From: Flagellimonas abyssi
GTDB lineage: Bacteria; Bacteroidota; Bacteroidia; Flavobacteriales; Flavobacteriaceae
Length of the DNA stretch: 64,000 bases
Assembly (NCBI RefSeq): GCF_019457905.1
Contig: NZ_JAHZSV010000003.1
Coordinates: forward strand, 248,001-312,000
Reading direction: 5' to 3'
Part shown: positions 45,314-53,591 of the stretch, one piece after another
Numbering within the stretch: the first letter of the stretch is position 1
Layout: each line of letters opens with the position of its first letter
Made by a program: the position numbers and the translations under genes
The notes under the pieces: generated by a model
The model's database searches: none
What the model was told of the DNA's origin: nothing
What the model saw: the letters and a program-made list of their open reading frames with translations, nothing else

Positions 45314-46813
45314 ATGTCCTTAAAAGCATTTGCCGCGAAAATATTTGCGAATCGGATAGCCAAGAAAACCGAAAAATGGGTGAATCGACCTGTAAAGACC
45401 CAACAAAAGGTATTCAACCACTTGATCGCCCAGGGCAAGGGCACCCTTTTTGGCAAGGACCATCAGTTCGCAACCATTACATCCCACCAAGATTTTGTTG
45501 AGCGCGTTCCCATACGTGATTATGAGGAACTAAAGGGATATGTACAACAAATAATTGATGGAAAAGAAGATGTGCTGTGGCCCGGAAAGCCCATTTATTT
45601 TGCAAAAACCTCGGGAACCACTTCGGGCGCCAAATATATTCCGATCACCAAACCTTCCATCAAAAACCAGGTGGAAGCTTCCAGAAATGCCATTCTCAAT
45701 TACATACACGAAACGGGGAACGCCGATTTTGTGGATGGCCGGATGATATTTTTACAAGGAAGTCCTGAACTGGAAGAAAAAAATGGAATCAAGCTGGGAA
45801 GGCTTTCAGGGATTTCGGCCCATTATGTGCCCAACTACCTTCAAAAAAACCGATTGCCAAGCTGGGAAACCAATTGCATCGAGGATTGGGAGACCAAGGT
45901 GGACAAAATTGTCGAGGAGACCGAAAAAGAGAATATGTCCGTAATTGCAGGTATTCCGTCATGGGTGCAGATGTACTTTGAAAAATTGAACTCCAAGACA
46001 GGGAAAAAAGTCGGGGAACTTTTCAAAGAGTTTCGATTGTTCATATATGGAGGAGTGAATTACGAGCCATATAGGGCCAAATTTGAAAACCTTATAGGAA
46101 GAAAGGTGGACAGCATTGAACTGTTCCCAGCCAGTGAAGGATTTTTTGCATATCAAAATTCCCAAAAGGAAAAGGGGATGTTGTTGTTGTTGGACGCGGG
46201 TATTTTTTATGAGTTTGTCAAGGCCGATGAATTTTTTGATGAGAACCCAAAACGATTGACCATTGCAGATGTGGAAATAGGGGTCGATTATGCCATGGTA
46301 ATTTCTACAGATGCCGGACTTTGGGGCTATAATCTTGGGGATACCGTTCGGTTTATTTCCAAGAACCCATATAAGATAATGGTTTCGGGGCGCATCAAGC
46401 ATTTTATTTCTGCTTTTGGGGAACACGTAATCGCTAAAGAGGTTGAAGAAGCATTACGCCTAGCCGTTGAAGGGACGGATGCACTGGTAAACGAATTTAC
46501 CGTAGCCCCGCAGACCAATCCCGAGGAAGGGGAACTGCCCTATCATGAATGGTTCATCGAATTTCAAAGGGAGCCATCTGACATGAAAAAGTTTATGGCC
46601 ATCATAGAGGAGAGCATGAAACAACAGAACAGCTACTATTTTGACCTCATCGATGGCCATATTCTCCAACCGCTAAAGATAAGCAGCATCAAACCAAATG
46701 GTTTCCAGGATTATATGAAATCCATAGGTAAACTGGGAGGGCAGAACAAGGTCCAACGCCTTGCCAACGACCGAAAAGTGGCCGATGGACTTCATCCTTT
46801 TAAAATTAGTTGA
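45314..46813 (+). CDS. GH3-family acyl-adenylate-forming enzyme (499 aa)
   Basis: Related to plant GH3 acyl-amido synthetases, which adenylate carboxylic acids and couple them to amino acids; the bacterial substrates are not established. The nucleotide-binding motif FAKTSGTTSGAKYIPIT is at about residues 96-112. NYEPYRAKFENLIG, ELFPASEGFFAYQ and the LWGYNLGDTVRFISKNPY motif follow, and a small C-terminal domain ends with LGGQNKVQRLANDRKVADGL. It begins directly after the M23 stop, so the two are co-transcribed. Pairing of M23 peptidase and GH3 protein is common in flavobacteria as I recall. The protein is cytoplasmic. Confidence 0.9.
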   Translation: MSLKAFAAKIFANRIAKKTEKWVNRPVKTQQKVFNHLIAQGKGTLFGKDHQFATITSHQDFVERVPIRDYEELKGYVQQIIDGKEDVLWPGKPIYFAKTSGTTSGAKYIPITKPSIKNQVEASRNAILNYIHETGNADFVDGRMIFLQGSPELEEKNGIKLGRLSGISAHYVPNYLQKNRLPSWETNCIEDWETKVDKIVEETEKENMSVIAGIPSWVQMYFEKLNSKTGKKVGELFKEFRLFIYGGVNYEPYRAKFENLIGRKVDSIELFPASEGFFAYQNSQKEKGMLLLLDAGIFYEFVKADEFFDENPKRLTIADVEIGVDYAMVISTDAGLWGYNLGDTVRFISKNPYKIMVSGRIKHFISAFGEHVIAKEVEEALRLAVEGTDALVNEFTVAPQTNPEEGELPYHEWFIEFQREPSDMKKFMAIIEESMKQQNSYYFDLIDGHILQPLKISSIKPNGFQDYMKSIGKLGGQNKVQRLANDRKVADGLHPFKIS

Positions 46814-46846
46814 CTTAGAACAGCTTAACTTTCATAGGAATTCATT

Positions 46847-46854
46847 TATTTTTG
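46847..46854 (+). promoter_or_regulatory. -7 box (TATTTTTG) upstream of the DUF6909-like gene
   Basis: Exact TAnnTTTG match, ending 9 or 12 bp before the two in-frame ATGs at 46,864 and 46,867. A TTG start at 46,852 would fall inside the box and is unlikely. Confidence 0.42.
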
Positions 46855-46866
46855 CCAGAAGATATG

Positions 46867-48552
46867 ATGGCAACAGAAGTAAAACAGACCACTAGGGCGC
46901 AGGAGTCCACCAATGCGATCGAACGCTTGTACATTACCATGCGCCATTTGCTGAACAGGGGATTTTACAAGCCTTCGGGGGTTTCTGGTAATGCTCTCAG
47001 AACCGCGCTTTTATTGCTCCGTCCGGAAATTTATGGGACCATTGCTGAGGACAAGGCCGAATTGAACGGGTTGATCTATGTATTGGAACGCTTGCCTGAA
47101 GGGATAGAAGAATGCCGATTCATTAACCTCACTTCCGACGAAGGATTCGGCAAATCACATTTAAGACCCATTGTGCCTCCAAAGCGAAGAAGAAATTGCT
47201 ACCGCATCGATGATGAGCAGATGAACATCGAGATCACACGAGGGCGTAGCGACATTTACGATATTTTGACCCACCTGACCTTCTTGTTCGTGGAGTCCGG
47301 CAAAATCTCCAAAAGGGTCTTGGTGGACGATGGGACATCCACCATAAGGGACTGGGATAAGCTTACCGAGTTTGTACTGTCCGAAGAAAAAAACAATGAA
47401 GAAAGAGAAGTGGCCCTGATACACTGTGCCAATATCTTGGGCAGGACCTTTGATGAGGTGGTGGACCTTGAAAACAAGTTAAAGACCCCGGAGGACCCGG
47501 ACCGCTTTTTAAACGTAATTTATTGGCTGGGCAAACTGGCCATTGAAGAGGAGACCACGGGCAACAAGAGGACAATCACATTCAGTCCGCTGCTAAGAGA
47601 GCGGTTGGGTCATCATATCCATGGGGAAAAGTGGGCCGATAAGATCAAGGCGACCCTCAAGGAACACAACTTGATGGACAGACCACTTCATATTATCAGT
47701 GCCAATATGCACAGTGTTATGAACTCTCTATTTGCCAAAAAAGCATTGGTAGAAGAATTTCCGGACAATGAATCTTTGGATGTTTATGAGGCTTTGGGTT
47801 CCGACAAGAACAAATCGCTCAATAAGAAAGTTAGGGATTTGGCCCAGAAAAATAGGATGATAACTTTAAAGGACGAGTCCGGGGCCAACATAGATGTCCA
47901 GATTTTTGATACCGCTAAATTTGGGGATAAAAGCTGCTGCTATCAACTGCCGGATGATATCGCCCAAGAGGATAAACCCGTTATATTTGTGATGGATTAT
48001 GCCTTCGGCGAGCAGGCCTACGAGACCATAGACGAATTGTTGAAACCGATGGAAGATGGGAAGGAAAAGGTTTTTCTTAACGTCGATTCGGTCTCCATTA
48101 TGGGAAAGGCGGGTATCTTGGAAGGGGGCAAAGGAGATTTGATGATTCCTTCCGCCCATATTTTCGAGGGCACGGCGGATAATTATCCCTTTAACAACGA
48201 ACTCAAGGGTTCCGATTTTGAAGGACATGGATTAAAGGTAATGGAAGGGACCATGGTGACCGTATTGGGAACATCGCTTCAAAATAGGGACATTCTCCAG
48301 TTTTTCAACGAATCCACTTGGAACGTTATAGGGTTGGAAATGGAGGGAGTGCACTATCAAAAAGCGATACAATCGGCATCGCAGATACGAAAAAGCATAA
48401 AAAAAGATGTCAAGGTAAGATATGCTTACTACGCATCTGACAATCCTTTGGAGACCGGGAGCACGTTGGCTTCGGGCGGACTTGGGACAACCGGGGTCAA
48501 GCCCACATATTTGATAACGGACAGAATTTTAAAACAAATATTCAATTCATAG
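46867..48552 (+). CDS. DUF6909-like conserved protein of unknown function (561 aa)
   Basis: A soluble protein without signal peptide. The N-terminal ~190 residues are helical (ALRTALLLLRPEIYGTIAED, IYDILTHLTFLFVESGKISK). The C-terminal half looks like an alpha/beta nucleotide- or nucleoside-binding fold: VIFVMDYAFGEQAYETID, VSIMGKAGILEGGKGDLMIP and FNESTWNVIGLEMEGVHYQK. The LEMEG segment resembles the purine-nucleoside-phosphorylase/MTAN motif, so a related fold is possible. I recall DUF6909 as the family name but am not certain. Start at ATG 46,867 (or 46,864). It is followed 2 bp later by the Wzz-like gene. Confidence 0.68.
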   Translation: MATEVKQTTRAQESTNAIERLYITMRHLLNRGFYKPSGVSGNALRTALLLLRPEIYGTIAEDKAELNGLIYVLERLPEGIEECRFINLTSDEGFGKSHLRPIVPPKRRRNCYRIDDEQMNIEITRGRSDIYDILTHLTFLFVESGKISKRVLVDDGTSTIRDWDKLTEFVLSEEKNNEEREVALIHCANILGRTFDEVVDLENKLKTPEDPDRFLNVIYWLGKLAIEEETTGNKRTITFSPLLRERLGHHIHGEKWADKIKATLKEHNLMDRPLHIISANMHSVMNSLFAKKALVEEFPDNESLDVYEALGSDKNKSLNKKVRDLAQKNRMITLKDESGANIDVQIFDTAKFGDKSCCYQLPDDIAQEDKPVIFVMDYAFGEQAYETIDELLKPMEDGKEKVFLNVDSVSIMGKAGILEGGKGDLMIPSAHIFEGTADNYPFNNELKGSDFEGHGLKVMEGTMVTVLGTSLQNRDILQFFNESTWNVIGLEMEGVHYQKAIQSASQIRKSIKKDVKVRYAYYASDNPLETGSTLASGGLGTTGVKPTYLITDRILKQIFNS

Positions 48553-48554
48553 GT

Positions 48555-49550
48555 ATGGCAGACCAACCAGTTAATCAGAATAATTCAGACGAGATAGATT
48601 TGGGGCAATTGTTCCAGATGCTTCGAAATGGATTCAATAAGTTAGGTGTACTTTTTTTACGCCTTTTTCTATATCTAAAAAAGAGTGCTTTGATACTCAT
48701 AGGTTTGGTTGTTTTGGGCGTGGCCATAGGGTTCGGGTTAAAGTTCATAACGACGGAGAAGGTCCAGGTAGATGTTATCGTAAGGCCAAACTTGGAGAGC
48801 AAGGATTATTTATATGATGTTATCTCTGAAATAGAGTCCAATATCAAGGACAAGAACCCAACTTTTTTGAATAGGCTCGATATCACTGAGGCGGACCTGA
48901 AGGGTTTTGAAATTTCGATTGCTGCTGTAAAAAAGGAGGAGGCAGAGAATAATGAAAGGCAATTGGAGTATTTGGAAGTGCTCCAAAAATTTCAGAACAC
49001 GGATTTGATCGCTGATGTGATCAGAGAGGAATTGCTAAAGAAAACGGAGCTCAACCATAGGATAACATTTACCTATAAGAACCCCAACGGGGAGGAAATA
49101 GCCCGTAAGCTTTTGGACTATATTAATTCCAATGGTTATTTCACTGAGCTTTTGTCCGTACAAAAGGAAAATTCAAGGAAGAGGATTGAAAAAAGCGAGG
49201 TGTTGATTTCCCAGATAGATACGATTATCCAGAGTTACTCCAAGAACCTGAACAAACAGGGCTCTCCACTTGAAACCGGTAAATTGGTTTTGCAGAATGA
49301 GGAAAGATTGAATGTTACAGGGCTTATCACCTTAAAAACAGAGCTGATAGAAGACATAGAGGAAAAGAAAATGGAGCTAAAACAACTTAACGGTCCCATT
49401 AGTGTTATCAATTTTGGAAACCCCCATCAAGTCAGTAAGGCGTTCTTTGGAAAGAAGATAATAGTTCTACCCTTATTGTTCCTTGGGGTATTCTTTTTGT
49501 TGTCTTTCCTAAAGTACCTCAATAGGAAAGCTTCAGAAATTGAGGAGTAA
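48555..49550 (+). CDS. Wzz-like polysaccharide chain-length/co-polymerase protein (331 aa)
   Basis: Two transmembrane helices bracket a large periplasmic region: ALILIGLVVLGVAIGFGLKF (about 55-74) and VLPLLLFLGVFFLLSF-like at about 300-318. The region between is mainly coiled-coil (about 75-295). This is the Wzz/PCP-1 layout, in which oligomers set the length of O-antigen or exopolysaccharide chains. There is no C-terminal tyrosine kinase domain, so it is not a Wzc-type protein. It opens the polysaccharide locus, 12 bp before rfbD. Confidence 0.83.
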   Translation: MADQPVNQNNSDEIDLGQLFQMLRNGFNKLGVLFLRLFLYLKKSALILIGLVVLGVAIGFGLKFITTEKVQVDVIVRPNLESKDYLYDVISEIESNIKDKNPTFLNRLDITEADLKGFEISIAAVKKEEAENNERQLEYLEVLQKFQNTDLIADVIREELLKKTELNHRITFTYKNPNGEEIARKLLDYINSNGYFTELLSVQKENSRKRIEKSEVLISQIDTIIQSYSKNLNKQGSPLETGKLVLQNEERLNVTGLITLKTELIEDIEEKKMELKQLNGPISVINFGNPHQVSKAFFGKKIIVLPLLFLGVFFLLSFLKYLNRKASEIEE

Positions 49551-49562
49551 AAGGCAGTATTA

Positions 49563-50342
49563 ATGATTAAAATTCTTGTTACAGGTTCCAATGGTCAATT
49601 AGGAAAAACACTGAAAGAGTTAGCGCTTGGATTGGAGAATCTTTCTTTTTACTTCAAAACATCAAAAGAACTTGATATTACTCGCGTAGATCAATTACTG
49701 GATACATTTGAGAAGGAGCAATATGATTTCTGTATCAATTGTGCGGCATATACGAATGTCGAAGAAGCAGAAAAGTTCCCGGATTTAGCGAATCAGGTCA
49801 ACGCAGAAGGGGTCAAAAACCTCGCAGAAGTTTGCAAAAAACAGCAAACCTCCCTGATTCATATTTCCACAGATTATGTTTTTGACGGCAAGAAGGAAGG
49901 GGGCTATACAGTGGAGGATAAAACCAATCCCATCAATGTATATGGAAAGTCCAAGTTGGCCGGAGAAAAATTTATTCAACAGATTCAACCCAACCATTAT
50001 ATAATTCGCACATCTTGGTTGTACAGCAAAAAGTATGGACACAACTTTTATCTTACTATTCTGAGAAAGGCAAGTGAAGGAACAGAGTTGAGAATTACTG
50101 ATCAACAGATCGGTTGTCCGACCGACACGATTACTCTGGCAAGGTTCATTTTAGATGAAATTGTTATTGCTGGGGACAAACCTTTTGGATTGTACCATGT
50201 AACTGACGGTAGACCTATGACATGGTTTGATTTTGCAAAAAAGATACTTGAGGATAATAGGTTGACAGAGAAGGCAGAACTTGTATTGGATAGGAATTAT
50301 CGTACTTTCGCAGCTAGACCAAAAAACAGCGTTCTAATTTGA
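49563..50342 (+). CDS. rfbD: dTDP-4-dehydrorhamnose reductase, C-terminally short (259 aa)
   Basis: Final step of dTDP-L-rhamnose synthesis. The Rossmann motif LVTGSNGQLGKTLKELA opens the protein, followed by NCAAYTNVEEAEKFPDLANQ, HISTDYVFDGKKEGGYTVED and NVYGKSKLAGEKFIQ (Y-x3-K catalytic pair). It ends abruptly at ARPKNSVLI, where relatives usually continue for about 20-30 residues. The bases after the stop read SNLNTSK in another frame, resembling the usual continuation. Function may still be intact because the catalytic core is complete. Confidence 0.92.
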   Translation: MIKILVTGSNGQLGKTLKELALGLENLSFYFKTSKELDITRVDQLLDTFEKEQYDFCINCAAYTNVEEAEKFPDLANQVNAEGVKNLAEVCKKQQTSLIHISTDYVFDGKKEGGYTVEDKTNPINVYGKSKLAGEKFIQQIQPNHYIIRTSWLYSKKYGHNFYLTILRKASEGTELRITDQQIGCPTDTITLARFILDEIVIAGDKPFGLYHVTDGRPMTWFDFAKKILEDNRLTEKAELVLDRNYRTFAARPKNSVLI

Positions 50343-50388
50343 ACACCTCAAAATAAATCAAGACCGTTAGAGAAATAATCATAAAACA

Positions 50389-51447
50389 ATGAGTAAATAT
50401 ACCAACTATAATATTTTGATTACCGGAGGTGCTGGTTTTATTGGGTCCCATGTGGTAAGGCATTTTGTAAACAAATATGAAAAGTACCACATCTATAATT
50501 TAGACGCTTTAACCTATGCGGGTAATCTAGAAAACCTAAAGGATATTCAGGATAGGGAAAATTATAGCTTTCTCAAAGGAGATATTACGGATCAAGCATT
50601 TCTTGCCACTCTTTTTAAGGAGATTGTTTTTGACGGCATAATTCATTTGGCTGCAGAGTCCCACGTGGACCGATCTATTTCTGACCCCTTGTCCTTTGTA
50701 AAAACAAATGTCCTTGGCACGGTCAACTTGCTTAACGAGGCATTGGGCCAAGCAAAAAAGAACCCAGACTTCCGTTTTTATCATGTAAGCACAGATGAGG
50801 TTTATGGCGCTTTGGGAGACACAGGGTTTTTTACCGAAACCACTCCGTATAGTCCTAATTCACCTTATTCCGCCTCAAAGGCAAGCTCTGATCATTTTGT
50901 AAGAGCTTATGGGGAAACGTTTTCCTTGCCTTTTGTAATATCCAATTGCTCCAACAACTATGGTCCAAACCATTTTCCAGAAAAGCTGATCCCTCTTTTT
51001 ATAAACAACATCATTAATAATAAGCCGTTGCCCGTGTATGGCGACGGAAATTATACAAGGGATTGGCTTTATGTGAAAGACCATGCAAGTGCCATAGACT
51101 TGGTTTATCATAAAGGGCTCAAGGGGGAAACGTACAATATTGGAGGATTCAATGAATGGAAAAATATTGACTTGGTTAAGCTGTTATGTGGTATAATGGA
51201 TAGAAAACTTGATCGTCAAGAGGGTGCTTCGGAAAAATTGATAACCTTTGTGAAAGATCGCCCAGGGCACGATTTAAGGTATGCCATAGATGCTACCAAG
51301 ATCAACCAAGAACTTGGCTGGAAACCTTCGGTTACTTTTGAAGAAGGACTGAAAAGGACGGTTGACTGGTACTTTGACAATGAGGAGTGGCTCAATCATG
51401 TTACTTCTGGAGATTACAAGGAATACTACAAAAAACAATATCAATAA
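50389..51447 (+). CDS. rfbB: dTDP-glucose 4,6-dehydratase (352 aa)
   Basis: Makes dTDP-4-keto-6-deoxyglucose, the second step of dTDP-rhamnose synthesis. ILITGGAGFIGSHVVRHFVN is the NAD-binding motif. HLAAESHVDRSISDPLSFVK is the signature of this enzyme, HVSTDEVYGALGD carries the catalytic Thr-Asp-Glu group, and PYSASKASSDHFVRAYGETF contains the Y-x3-K pair. The C-terminus KDRPGHDLRYAIDATKI is typical. It lies 46 bp after rfbD. Confidence 0.97.
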   Translation: MSKYTNYNILITGGAGFIGSHVVRHFVNKYEKYHIYNLDALTYAGNLENLKDIQDRENYSFLKGDITDQAFLATLFKEIVFDGIIHLAAESHVDRSISDPLSFVKTNVLGTVNLLNEALGQAKKNPDFRFYHVSTDEVYGALGDTGFFTETTPYSPNSPYSASKASSDHFVRAYGETFSLPFVISNCSNNYGPNHFPEKLIPLFINNIINNKPLPVYGDGNYTRDWLYVKDHASAIDLVYHKGLKGETYNIGGFNEWKNIDLVKLLCGIMDRKLDRQEGASEKLITFVKDRPGHDLRYAIDATKINQELGWKPSVTFEEGLKRTVDWYFDNEEWLNHVTSGDYKEYYKKQYQ

Positions 51448-51460
51448 AGCTTAAAGCAAG

Positions 51461-52330
51461 ATGAAGGGAATTATATTGGCAGGAGGATCGGGCACAAGAT
51501 TGCATCCATTAACATTATCGGTAAGTAAACAACTTATGCCCATTTACGATAAGCCAATGATTTATTACCCATTGTCCACTTTGATGAACTCAGGCATAAG
51601 AGAAATACTTATAATCTCTACCCCAAAGGACCTGCCTCTTTTTAAAGAGCTTTTGGGTGATGGAAAAAAATATGGATGTTCATTTACCTATGAGGTTCAA
51701 GAAGCCCCAAACGGTTTGGCGGAAGCATTCATTATTGGAGCAGATTTTATTGGTAACGACAAGGTGGCCCTGATTTTGGGCGATAATATATTCTATGGCA
51801 CAGGGTTGTCCAAACTATTGCAGGCCAATAACGACCCGAATGGCGGTATTATTTATGCCTATAGAGTGCACGACCCAGAGCGCTATGGAGTGGTAGAGTT
51901 CGATGGTGAAGGCAAAGCAATAAGTATCGAAGAAAAGCCATCAATCCCTAAATCCAATTATGCAGTTCCAGGCATCTATTTTTATGACAACGAAGTGGTT
52001 TCCATTGCGAAGAATATAAAGCCAAGCCCTCGCGGTGAATTAGAGATCACCGATGTAAATAAGGAATATTTGAATCGAGGCAAGTTGAGTGTTAGTATTT
52101 TGGATAGGGGAACCGCTTGGTTGGATACCGGAACCTTTCAGTCGTTGATGCAGGCCTCTCAATTTGTTGAGGTCATAGAAGAACGCCAAGGTTTAAAGAT
52201 AGGGGCCATAGAAGTTGCCGCATACGAAATGGGGTTTATTGATAAAAATCAATTTAAGGCATTGGCAGAACCACTAATGAAAAGTGGCTATGGGAAAAAC
52301 CTGTTGGGAATTTTGAACAAAGAGAGTTGA
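51461..52330 (+). CDS. rfbA: Glucose-1-phosphate thymidylyltransferase (289 aa)
   Basis: First step of dTDP-rhamnose synthesis. The nucleotidyltransferase signature [20 protein letters not shown] is at the start, with [32 protein letters not shown] (metal-binding Asp), [19 protein letters not shown] and [18 protein letters not shown]. Length is typical. Its TGA overlaps the ATG of rfbC (TGATG), so the two are translationally coupled. Confidence 0.97.
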   Translation: MKGIILAGGSGTRLHPLTLSVSKQLMPIYDKPMIYYPLSTLMNSGIREILIISTPKDLPLFKELLGDGKKYGCSFTYEVQEAPNGLAEAFIIGADFIGNDKVALILGDNIFYGTGLSKLLQANNDPNGGIIYAYRVHDPERYGVVEFDGEGKAISIEEKPSIPKSNYAVPGIYFYDNEVVSIAKNIKPSPRGELEITDVNKEYLNRGKLSVSILDRGTAWLDTGTFQSLMQASQFVEVIEERQGLKIGAIEVAAYEMGFIDKNQFKALAEPLMKSGYGKNLLGILNKES

Positions 52331-52878
52331 TGAAGGTAACCGAAACCAAACTGAGGGGTTGTTTTATTCTTGAACCAAGAGTTTTTGAAGACGAACGAGG
52401 GCATTTTTTCGAGAGTTATAACCATAAGGACTTTTGTGAGGCAATAGGGCAGAAGGTCGATTTTGTGCAGGATAATCAATCCTACTCAACAAGAGGGGTG
52501 TTAAGAGGGCTACATTTTCAAAAGGGAGAACATGCTCAAGCAAAATTGGTTCGTGTTTTACAAGGGAGCGTTATAGATGTAGCAGTTGATTTAAGGAAGA
52601 ATTCCACGACTTATGGCGAACATGTTTCTTTAGAGCTTACAGGAGACAACAAGAAGCAATTATTTATCCCTAGAGGATTTGCCCATGGGTTTGTTGTTTT
52701 GAGTGAAACGGCTCACTTCTTTTATAAATGTGACAATTATTATAATAGTGACTCAGAAGATGGAATAGTTTTCAATGATCCAGCCCTGAATATTGATTGG
52801 AAAATATCAGAAGATCAAATCAAACTATCCTCCAAGGACTTAAAACTGTCGAGGTTAAAAGAAACATCGATAGGCTAA
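52330..52878 (+). CDS. rfbC: dTDP-4-dehydrorhamnose 3,5-epimerase (182 aa)
   Basis: Third step of dTDP-rhamnose synthesis. FEDERGHFFESYNHKDF, VQDNQSYSTRGVLRGLHFQK (catalytic His), VAVDLRKNSTTYGEH (Asp partner) and FIPRGFAHGFVVLSE follow the cupin fold of RmlC. I used the ATG at 52,330, which overlaps the rfbA stop; the frame extends one TTG codon upstream. The order rfbD-B-A-C completes the pathway. A 140-bp AT-rich gap follows, after which base composition becomes clearly more AT-rich. Confidence 0.96.
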   Translation: MKVTETKLRGCFILEPRVFEDERGHFFESYNHKDFCEAIGQKVDFVQDNQSYSTRGVLRGLHFQKGEHAQAKLVRVLQGSVIDVAVDLRKNSTTYGEHVSLELTGDNKKQLFIPRGFAHGFVVLSETAHFFYKCDNYYNSDSEDGIVFNDPALNIDWKISEDQIKLSSKDLKLSRLKETSIG

Positions 52879-53018
52879 AAACTCAAGGGTGTTTCTCCAG
52901 GAATCCAGCGCATCATTTTTTAAATTTTGAGTATCAGCTTTTACAAGTTAAAAATCAATCCCTTAATTATTTGTAATATTGCGTAGTGTTAAGATATGAT
53001 TGATTTAAAACTGTTTTA

Positions 53019-53549
53019 GTGCCTACAAATTCCTTTCAGAATTATCGGAACATAACCTTAAGAACGTTGATGGTGTTTAGTTCCTTTTTTTTCTCATGCA
53101 ATCCCAAGCATAAACAGGTAGATTATGTTTTTAAAATTGTTTTAGAAGTAAGGGTAATGAATGATGACAAGTTTCAACTATTCTATTCAGAACAAAACCA
53201 AACAAAGTTTACCGACAAAAATATCCTGAAGGTTAATGTCAAAGGCTTTAATGAGTATCAGACTATTGTTTTTGAACTCCCAAAAAAAACATTTCCCAAT
53301 AAGTTGAGGATTGATGTTGGTGAAAACAAAATGGAATCCCCTATTGAGATCAAATCATGCCAGTTAATATGGGGGGAGAATGTCCTAGAAATGGATCATT
53401 TGAGTTTCAACCGTTTTTTCAAACCCAATGTATATATTATAGTACAGGGCAGGGGTGACATTTATGAGCGAAGAGTAATGGACAACAAATATGACCCCTT
53501 CTTTGTTTCAACAGCTTTTTTGGAACAGTATTTAAAATTAAAATTTTAA
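53019..53549 (+). CDS. Putative lipoprotein sharing a domain with the AlgJ-like protein (176 aa)
   Basis: No known family recognised. The N-terminus contains ITLRTLMVFSSFFFSCNPKH, a lipoprotein signal with the cysteine at residue 27. The GTG at 53,019 is preferred because the next ATG (53,070) would leave a signal of only about 10 residues. The mature part (about 40-172) resembles the N-terminal region of the AlgJ-like protein at 57,448. Compare NKLRIDVGENKMESPIEIKS with KRIRIDIGANKNQKPIVINS, and NKYDPFFVSTAFLEQ with GRYDPFLVSKPFLAQQ. It probably folds as a beta-rich, perhaps carbohydrate-contacting domain in the envelope, which is inference. Confidence 0.75.
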   Translation: MPTNSFQNYRNITLRTLMVFSSFFFSCNPKHKQVDYVFKIVLEVRVMNDDKFQLFYSEQNQTKFTDKNILKVNVKGFNEYQTIVFELPKKTFPNKLRIDVGENKMESPIEIKSCQLIWGENVLEMDHLSFNRFFKPNVYIIVQGRGDIYERRVMDNKYDPFFVSTAFLEQYLKLKF

Positions 53550-53578
53550 GGAGGATACTCTATTGTTTTTCCGTTTAC

Positions 53579-53586
53579 TAGATTTG
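53579..53586 (+). promoter_or_regulatory. -7 box (TAGATTTG) abutting the GT56-like gene
   Basis: Exact TAnnTTTG match ending 5 bp before the ATG at 53,592. A TTG lies only 13 bp upstream, closer than the usual spacing, so the promoter assignment is tentative. Confidence 0.35.
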
Positions 53587-53591
53587 CCCCT

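Noticed and set aside
50657-50672. CCCACGTGGACC palindrome in rfbB as parS
   Set aside because: It encodes the conserved SHVDRS segment of the enzyme and the outer arms do not match TGTT/AACA.
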